From contig JAJQBL010000022.1 of NCBI GenBank assembly GCA_021203325.1, positions 1 to 48,087 of the forward strand: DNA of 48,087 bases, read 5' to 3'. Positions within the stretch are counted from its first letter, which is position 1; every line of letters starts with the position of its first letter. The DNA comes from Clostridiales bacterium. GTDB taxonomy: Bacteria; Bacillota; Clostridia; Oscillospirales; Oscillospiraceae. The notes under the pieces were generated by a model. The model was not told the DNA's origin. It did no database searches and was given only the letters and a program-made list of their open reading frames with translations. Shown piece after piece: positions 43,049 to 48,087 of this stretch. Made by a program: the position numbers and the translations under genes.

Positions 43049-44160
43049 AAAACATTCATACCCTCATTTTTACAAACCAGGCCAACTATGACCTGAAGGA
43101 GCTGACCGAGGTCCGCTCCATGTCCGCCGTCCCCTACGGCGGCCGCTTCCGCATGATCGACTTCGTGCTGTCCAACTGTGTGAACGCCGGCATCACCGAC
43201 ATCGGCGTTGTGCTGGAGCAGAACTATCAGTCCCTGCTGGACCATATCGGCACCGGCAAGCACTGGGATCTGGCCCGCCGCCGCGGCGGCCTGCGTCTGC
43301 TGCCCCCCTTCTCCATGAAGAGCTCCAGCAGCAGCGGCCATCTCCGCGGCCGCATGGAGGCCCTGGCCAGCCTGGATTCCTATCTGAATCAGATCCGCCA
43401 GGAGTATGTCCTGCTGACCGACGGCGACATCGCCCTGAACATCGACCTGAGCAAGGTCTATGACCAGCACCTGGCCTCCGGCGCGGACATCACCATCGTC
43501 TGTGTCCCCAACCACATCGGCGACCCCCAGCAGACCACCTATGTGATCCCCGCCGAGGACGGCACCATTGCCGACATTCTGGAGAAGCCGGACGAGGCCG
43601 AGGGGCTGGAGTACATCTCCATGGCTCTGCTGAGCAAGGAGCTGCTGATCAAGGTCAACAAGTACTGCTCCACCCACAATCTGTACTCCTTCTCCAACGA
43701 CGTGCTGGTGGGGATGAGGGACAAGCTGAAGATCATGCCCTATGTCTTTGAGGGCTATTGCGCCCGGTTCACCAGCGTCGCCTCTTACTATGAGAAGAGC
43801 ATGGACCTGCTGAAGCCCACGGTGCGGGATGAGCTGTTCGACGCCAAGCACCCCATCCGCTCCAAGGACCGCACCGACGCCCCCACCTACTACGCCCCCG
43901 GCTCCGCGGTGAAGAACTCCATGGTCGCCGACGGCTGCGTCATCGAGGGCACGGTGGAGAACTCCATCCTGTTCCGGAACGTCACCGTGGCCAAGGGCGC
44001 CGTTGTGAAGAACGCCATCCTCATGAAGGGTACCGTTGTGGGCGAGAACGCCCAGGTCAACTGCACCATCGCCGATAAGGATGTCACCGTCTCCCCCAAC
44101 AGCAACCTGTCCGGTCATCCCAACTATCCCCTGCTGATTGCCAAGGGCAGCCAGGTGTAA
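43045..44160 (+). CDS. glgD: Glycogen synthesis protein GlgD (non-catalytic GlgC partner)
   Basis: A 371-residue GlgC paralogue. The Gly-rich nucleotide-binding loop of GlgC is missing ([21 protein letters not shown] in its place), the defining feature of GlgD. The fold is otherwise conserved: [37 protein letters not shown], and a C-terminal beta-helix ([21 protein letters not shown]). It is made from the same mRNA as GlgC with a 4-base overlap, favouring one-to-one assembly. A 96-base gap with a small CCGCCG/CGGCGG hairpin separates it from glgA. Confidence 0.95.
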   Translation: MKNIHTLIFTNQANYDLKELTEVRSMSAVPYGGRFRMIDFVLSNCVNAGITDIGVVLEQNYQSLLDHIGTGKHWDLARRRGGLRLLPPFSMKSSSSSGHLRGRMEALASLDSYLNQIRQEYVLLTDGDIALNIDLSKVYDQHLASGADITIVCVPNHIGDPQQTTYVIPAEDGTIADILEKPDEAEGLEYISMALLSKELLIKVNKYCSTHNLYSFSNDVLVGMRDKLKIMPYVFEGYCARFTSVASYYEKSMDLLKPTVRDELFDAKHPIRSKDRTDAPTYYAPGSAVKNSMVADGCVIEGTVENSILFRNVTVAKGAVVKNAILMKGTVVGENAQVNCTIADKDVTVSPNSNLSGHPNYPLLIAKGSQV

Positions 44161-44256
44161 GGGTTCTCAAAATCATCTAAGGGCACCTGCCCTTTCCGCC
44201 GTACACGGCGGGACGGCCCAAAGCACAGCGTTCCCTGAAAGAAAGGATAACTGTAT

Positions 44257-45690
44257 ATGAACATTTTCTTTGTCTCCTCCGAAGTCGCCCCCTTCGTCAA
44301 GACGGGCGGACTGGCGGACGTTGCATCCTCTTTACCTCCTGCACTGGCGGATTTGGGCAACGATGTGCGTGTCGTCCTGCCGCTGTACGCCGCGATTGGC
44401 GATCAGTGGCGCAGTCAAATGACGTTCGTGAAGTATTTCTACTTCCGGCTCGGCTGGCGCTCCAGCTACTGCGGCCTGTTTGAGCTGCAAAGGGGCAACA
44501 TTACCTACTACTTTGTGGATAACGAGACCTACTTTAAGCGCAACGGCCTCTACGGCCACTATGACGACGGGGAGCGGTTCGCCTACTTCTCCCGGGCCTG
44601 CATCGAGATTCCGGACCAGATCGGCTGGAAGCCCGACATCATCCACGCCAACGACTGGGAGACCGCTCTGGTGCCCATCTACCTGCTGGAGGCCCGCCGT
44701 ATGCGGCCCAGCCTGGCAAAGACCAAGAGCGTCTATACCATTCACAACATCGAGTATCAGGGTCGGTTCGGCCGCTCCATTCTGGAGAATGTCTTTGGCC
44801 TGGACACCAGCTATTTCAATGAGAATATGCTGAGCTTCTACGGCGATGTGAACCTGATGAAGGGGGCCATCTACGCTGCCGACCATGTGACCACCGTTTC
44901 CCCCACCTACGCCGGGGAGCTGCAATACAGCTTCTACGCCCACGGGCTGGAGGGCGTGGTGGTGGCCAACTACAACAAGATCACCGGCATCCTGAACGGC
45001 ATCGACATGGAGGCCGCCAACCCCGCCACCGACCAGCTCATCGCCGCCAACTTCACCCCCGACGACCTCAGCGGCAAGGCCTTCTGCAAGGCCGCCCTGC
45101 AAAAGGAGCTGGGGCTGGAGGAGGACCCGGATGCGGCCATCATCGCCTGCATCTCCCGGCTGGTGGGGCACAAGGGCTATGACCTGATCACCAACGTGTT
45201 CAGCCGCATTATGTCCAACCACGTCCAGTTTGTCCTCCTGGGCACCGGGGAATGGGGCTTTGAGGAGTTCTTCCGCAACGCGGAGCGGCAGTATCCCGGC
45301 CGGGTCAGCGCCAACATCAAGTACGCCGCCACCCTGTCCGACCAGATTTACGCCGGTGCGGACATCATGCTGATGCCCTCCATCGCGGAGCCCTGCGGGC
45401 TGACCCAGATGTTCGCCATGCGCTACGGCACCGTGCCTGTGGTGCGGCTCACCGGCGGACTGAAGGACTCCGTCCCCTCCTACAACACCATCACCGGAGA
45501 GGGGCTGGGCTTCACCTTCGTCAACATCAACGCCGACGATATGCTGGACGCCATCAACCGGGCGCTGGAGGTCTACACCAACGACCCGGTGGCCTGGGCC
45601 AGGCTGCAAAAGCGGGACATGGAGGCCGATTTCAGCTGGGGCAAGTCCGCCGCTGAGTATCTGGAGGTCTACGAGAGCCTGTTGAAGTGA
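44257..45690 (+). CDS. glgA: Glycogen synthase (ADP-glucose)
   Basis: A 477-residue GT5 glucosyltransferase extending alpha-1,4-glucan from ADP-glucose. The ADP-glucose motif KTGGLADV is at residues about 15-22; HANDWETALVPIYLL and YTIHNIEYQGRFG follow; the C-terminal half has CISRLVGHKGYDLI and the catalytic SIAEPCGLTQMFAMRYGTVPVV. AAAGGA lies upstream of the ATG. The length and order of motifs are normal. It is the last gene of the glg operon and ends at a strong terminator. Confidence 0.97.
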   Translation: MNIFFVSSEVAPFVKTGGLADVASSLPPALADLGNDVRVVLPLYAAIGDQWRSQMTFVKYFYFRLGWRSSYCGLFELQRGNITYYFVDNETYFKRNGLYGHYDDGERFAYFSRACIEIPDQIGWKPDIIHANDWETALVPIYLLEARRMRPSLAKTKSVYTIHNIEYQGRFGRSILENVFGLDTSYFNENMLSFYGDVNLMKGAIYAADHVTTVSPTYAGELQYSFYAHGLEGVVVANYNKITGILNGIDMEAANPATDQLIAANFTPDDLSGKAFCKAALQKELGLEEDPDAAIIACISRLVGHKGYDLITNVFSRIMSNHVQFVLLGTGEWGFEEFFRNAERQYPGRVSANIKYAATLSDQIYAGADIMLMPSIAEPCGLTQMFAMRYGTVPVVRLTGGLKDSVPSYNTITGEGLGFTFVNINADDMLDAINRALEVYTNDPVAWARLQKRDMEADFSWGKSAAEYLEVYESLLK

Positions 45691-45727
45691 CACAGACGCC
45701 TTTGCCAAAACCATCAAACGGAATCAG

Positions 45728-45759
45728 GGACGCCGCAGCGCAGCTGCGGCGTCCTTTCT
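45728..45759 (+). terminator. Intrinsic terminator of the glg operon
   Basis: Perfect 12-bp stem GGACGCCGCAGC / GCTGCGGCGTCC, GCA loop, then TTTCT. Confidence 0.88.
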
Positions 45760-45810
45760 GCGCGGACACAGGACGCCCCGCCGGACAAACGAAAAAACAT
45801 TGATAAATTC

Positions 45811-45838
45811 TTGACAAGCTCAGGATTCTGCGTATAAT
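45811..45838 (+). promoter_or_regulatory. Sigma-A promoter of the short-chain dehydrogenase gene
   Basis: TTGACA (45811-45816) and TATAAT (45833-45838), both perfect consensus, 16-bp spacer. Confidence 0.88.
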
Positions 45839-45953
45839 GGGAAACAGGGGCAGAGAGATGCCGCCGCAAAAACGTTCGGCCTCGGCCGGACGCCTGACGG
45901 CGTCTTTCGCAGAACGCAAATTTAATACAAATGCTGTGTAAGGAGTGGTTCGT

Positions 45954-46739
45954 ATGTTTGATTACAAAGGCAAGGTAGTGGCCATCACCGGGGCATCCTC
46001 CGGTCTTGGCAAGCAGATGGCGGAGGGATACGCCCAGATGGGCGCAAACCTGGTTCTGCTGGCCAGACGGAAGGAGCGGCTGGAGGCCAGCGCAAAGGAG
46101 TGGTCCGAGAAGTACGGCGTCCAGGTGCTGCCGGTGGCCTGCGACGTGACGAAGGCGGACTCCATCGCCGCCGCGGTGGCAAAGGTGGACGAGGTGTTCG
46201 GCCATGTGGAGGTCATCGTGAACGACGCCGGAGGCGAAAAGGGCACCGGGACCCCGCTGGTGGACTACAAGAAGGAGGACTGGGACTTCACCCTGGGCCT
46301 TGACCTGACCTCCGTGTTTTCCGTGACCCAGGCCTTCGTCAAGCTGATGCAGAAGGCCATGGCGGAGGGGAAGCAGACCTATGGCCGCGTCATCAACATC
46401 GCCTCCATCTACGGCATGGTGGGCAACACCGCCCTTCCCACCATCGCGTACCACACCACCAAGGGCGCTGTGGTGAACTTCACCCGGGGCGCGGCCGCGG
46501 AGCTGGCCACCTCCGGCATCACGGTGAATGCCATTTGCCCGGGGTATTTCTACACCGAGCTGACCACCGAGACGCTGGACAGCGACTATTTCCAGGCCTT
46601 CGCCAACACCTCCGTCCCCATGAAGCGGTACGGCCACGCCGGTGAGCTGAACTCCGCCGCCATCTTCCTGGGCGCGGAAGAGTCCAGCTATGTCACCGGT
46701 CAGATTCTGGCTGTGGACGGCGGCTACACCTGCGTGTAA
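45954..46739 (+). CDS. Short-chain dehydrogenase/reductase
   Basis: A 261-residue classical SDR. Cofactor motif ITGASSGLGKQMAEGYAQMGA with a following LARR suggests NADP(H) or NAD(H) use. The catalytic Ser is in NIASIYG and the YxxxK pair in AYHTTKGAVVNF. CPGYFYTELTTE and YVTGQILAVDGGY close the fold. The ATG at 45954 has AAGGAG 8 bases upstream; a GTG at 45945 overlaps that site and is rejected. It resembles FabG and gluconate 5-dehydrogenase-type oxidoreductases, and the substrate cannot be assigned. It has its own promoter and terminator. Confidence 0.93.
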   Translation: MFDYKGKVVAITGASSGLGKQMAEGYAQMGANLVLLARRKERLEASAKEWSEKYGVQVLPVACDVTKADSIAAAVAKVDEVFGHVEVIVNDAGGEKGTGTPLVDYKKEDWDFTLGLDLTSVFSVTQAFVKLMQKAMAEGKQTYGRVINIASIYGMVGNTALPTIAYHTTKGAVVNFTRGAAAELATSGITVNAICPGYFYTELTTETLDSDYFQAFANTSVPMKRYGHAGELNSAAIFLGAEESSYVTGQILAVDGGYTCV

Positions 46740-46777
46740 GCGCCGGTTTCCGGGAACGTTTTCCTTCAACCATATCA

Positions 46778-46806
46778 GGGACGCCGAAAAAATCGGTGTC
46801 CCTTTT
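46778..46806 (+). terminator. Intrinsic terminator after the SDR gene
   Basis: GGGACGCCGA / TCGGTGTCCC stem (one G-T pair), then TTTT. Confidence 0.85.
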
Positions 46807-46829
46807 CAAAAAAATAATCGTTAGGTACC

Positions 46830-46858
46830 TTGACAAATAAGGCGAAGGGTGCTAGAAT
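46830..46858 (+). promoter_or_regulatory. Sigma-A promoter of the nitrogenase-like gene
   Basis: TTGACA (46830-46835) and TAGAAT (46853-46858), 17-bp spacer. Confidence 0.85.
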
Positions 46859-46922
46859 AAAGCCATACCAAGGAAAAAACAACCCGCATCGGCGGGGCGA
46901 TTCAGTAAAGGATGATTTTTGA

Positions 46923-48087
46923 GTGAATACAACGAGAACGATTACGAAACAGAAGCAGCGGGGCATGGCCTTCAGCGGCTTCGCCCTGGTGCCGGAGACC
47001 CAGATCCTCTTTATCGGGGCCATGGCCTGCACCCGTCACCGGGCCCAGGAGCTGACCGAGCTGCAAAAGCAGGGGCGGCTGGCCTTCCTGTGCCTGGACG
47101 AGGTGGACTTCATCACCGGGCGCTACCTGAGCAAAATCGAGGAGGCCATCACGGAGCTGGTGGAGGAGCGGCACCCCGGCGGCATCTACCTGACGGCGGG
47201 CTGCCAGGCGGCGCTGCTGTCCACGGACTGGCAGCTCCTCATCGACAAGATGGAGGCGAAAAGCGGCGTGCTCATCCGTGCCCACACGGGCTGCCACCTG
47301 TGCGGCGTGCAGCATGACGCCGGGGCGGCGGACGAGGATTCGGTGGATTCCATGGTCTTCGACCTGCTGCAAAAGGCGGAGCGGAGTGAGGAGGTCAGCG
47401 TCAACGTGCTGACCACCGGCGAGCTGGCGCCGGACAGCGAGCTGCGCCAGCTGCTCACCGGGGCCGGGATTCGGCATATCAACCTGCTGCGGGAGTGCAA
47501 AACCTTTGCCCAGTATCAGGAGATGGCCAGGGCACACCTGAACATCGTCTGCGTAGAGGACGGCGGCGAGGCCCTGGGCCAGCGGCTCCAGGCCCGGCTG
47601 GGCATCCCCTATGTGGTGCTGGGCGGCGTTTACGGCGCGGAGGCGCTGGAAAATGCCTATCAGGCCATCGGCCAGGCCCTGGGGGTCACGCTGGACACGG
47701 CGGCCTATCGCGCCCGGCTGGAGGAGCAGCTTGCACAGGCGAAGAACGCCTGCGGGAAGGACACCCTCACCGTGGAGGGCAGCCTTGCCGTGGCAAAGTG
47801 GCTGTACGAGGCGGGCCTGCCCGTCAACCGGGTAACGGCGGAGCTGAGCAGTGACAATCAGGACCTGCAAAGCTGGTTCGCAGCCAGCGCCCCCTCCGTA
47901 AAGGTGGAAAAGGCCGTGGGCCGTCAGGGCGGCTACGGCATTGGAAAGCCCGGCTACGGCGGACAGGGCCGGGGCCGCGGCGAAGGCGGTGGCAAACCGG
48001 AATGGGCCGGACGCAATCGCGGCGAAGGCGGCGGCAGACCGGAATGGGCCGGACGCAATCGCGGCGAAGGCGGCGGCAGACCGGAAT
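46923..48087 (+). CDS. Nitrogenase-component-1-like protein with Gly/Arg-rich repeat tail, partial
   Basis: An open frame of 388 residues running off the right edge without a stop. GTG start at 46923 with AAAGGAT about 9 bases upstream. Residues about 15-330 resemble the nitrogenase component 1 / NifD-like oxidoreductase family found outside nitrogen fixation: ILFIGAMACTRHRAQEL, FLCLDEVDFITGRYL, GGIYLTAGCQAALLSTDW and AHTGCHLCG, with several cysteines that could hold a cluster. From about residue 335 it becomes Gly/Arg-rich (GYGGQGRGRGEGGG) and enters a 14-residue tandem repeat. No nifH-like gene is present in the window. The family call is from motif pattern only. The tail is odd for this fold. 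Confidence 0.65.
   Translation, partial: MNTTRTITKQKQRGMAFSGFALVPETQILFIGAMACTRHRAQELTELQKQGRLAFLCLDEVDFITGRYLSKIEEAITELVEERHPGGIYLTAGCQAALLSTDWQLLIDKMEAKSGVLIRAHTGCHLCGVQHDAGAADEDSVDSMVFDLLQKAERSEEVSVNVLTTGELAPDSELRQLLTGAGIRHINLLRECKTFAQYQEMARAHLNIVCVEDGGEALGQRLQARLGIPYVVLGGVYGAEALENAYQAIGQALGVTLDTAAYRARLEEQLAQAKNACGKDTLTVEGSLAVAKWLYEAGLPVNRVTAELSSDNQDLQSWFAASAPSVKVEKAVGRQGGYGIGKPGYGGQGRGRGEGGGKPEWAGRNRGEGGGRPEWAGRNRGEGGGRPE
47985..48087 (+). repeat. 42-bp tandem repeat encoding GGG(R/K)PEWAGRNRGE
   Basis: Two full 42-bp copies (47985-48026 and 48027-48068) and a partial third cut by the window edge. Copies 1 and 2 differ at only two bases. It encodes an RGG-like 14-residue unit in frame. 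Confidence 0.92.

Noticed and set aside
46919-47317. 132-codon frame at the start of the nitrogenase-like gene
   Set aside because: Shadow frame; the real coding frame starts at the GTG at 46923 and stays open to the window edge.

Overview
The window is a GC-rich stretch (about 60 % by eye) of a chromosome that looks like a Gram-positive, anaerobic gut Firmicute of the Oscillospiraceae type (Flavonifractor / Lawsonibacter / Oscillibacter-like). The reasons are strong AGGAGG ribosome-binding sites, sigma-A promoters with 16-18 bp spacers, a T-box leader, lipoprotein-anchored CUT1 solute-binding proteins, a GlgC/GlgD pair, a heterodimeric ABC exporter and a nitrogenase-component-1-like protein. 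No rRNA, tRNA, CRISPR array, phage or insertion sequence is visible.

Layout. (1) 1-6.3 kb: the 3' end of a fructan-type uptake operon, with a solute-binding protein (truncated by the window edge), a cytoplasmic GH32 fructosidase, a PfkB-type fructokinase broken by a one-base insertion, and a surface lipoprotein joining a LamG-like domain to a divergent GH32 domain. (2) 6.4-15.0 kb: a LacI regulator, then a galactan-oligosaccharide-like locus (binding protein, two permeases, an unrecognised 612-residue protein, a zinc-ribbon miniprotein and a cytoplasmic GH53 galactanase), followed by a TraX-family membrane protein. No transport ATPase is encoded, so one is probably shared from elsewhere. (3) 15.8-16.5 kb: a non-coding stretch with two copies of a compound palindromic element. 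(4) 16.5-18.0 kb, minus strand: prephenate dehydrogenase and a small membrane protein. (5) 18.2-23.8 kb: a T-box-controlled ilvB-ilvN-ilvC-ilvD cluster covering the common branched-chain amino acid steps, followed by a metallo-beta-lactamase-fold protein. (6) 24.9-29.4 kb: a giant RND transporter with about 440 extra residues of coiled coil. (7) 29.6-36.0 kb, minus strand: glycogen phosphorylase and a heterodimeric ABC exporter. (8) 36.3-39.7 kb: an FHA-SEDS fusion overlapping a class B penicillin-binding protein gene, a peptidoglycan polymerase/transpeptidase pair. (9) 39.8-45.7 kb: a glycogen synthesis operon whose first gene is a branching-enzyme homologue that has lost all its catalytic residues, followed by glgC, glgD and glgA. 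(10) 45.8 kb to the end: a short-chain dehydrogenase and a nitrogenase-like protein with a Gly/Arg-rich tandem-repeat tail, cut by the window edge.

How it fits together: imported fructo- and galacto-oligosaccharides supply hexoses; the glg genes store and remobilise glucose (GlgP lies nearby on the other strand). The most unusual items are the catalytically dead GlgB-like protein, the FHA-SEDS fusion with FHA-ligand-like threonine motifs in its own tail, the RND pump with a coiled-coil insertion, the nitrogenase-like protein with an RGG-like tail, and the unrecognised protein in the galactan locus. All assignments come from reading the sequence; no database search was run.
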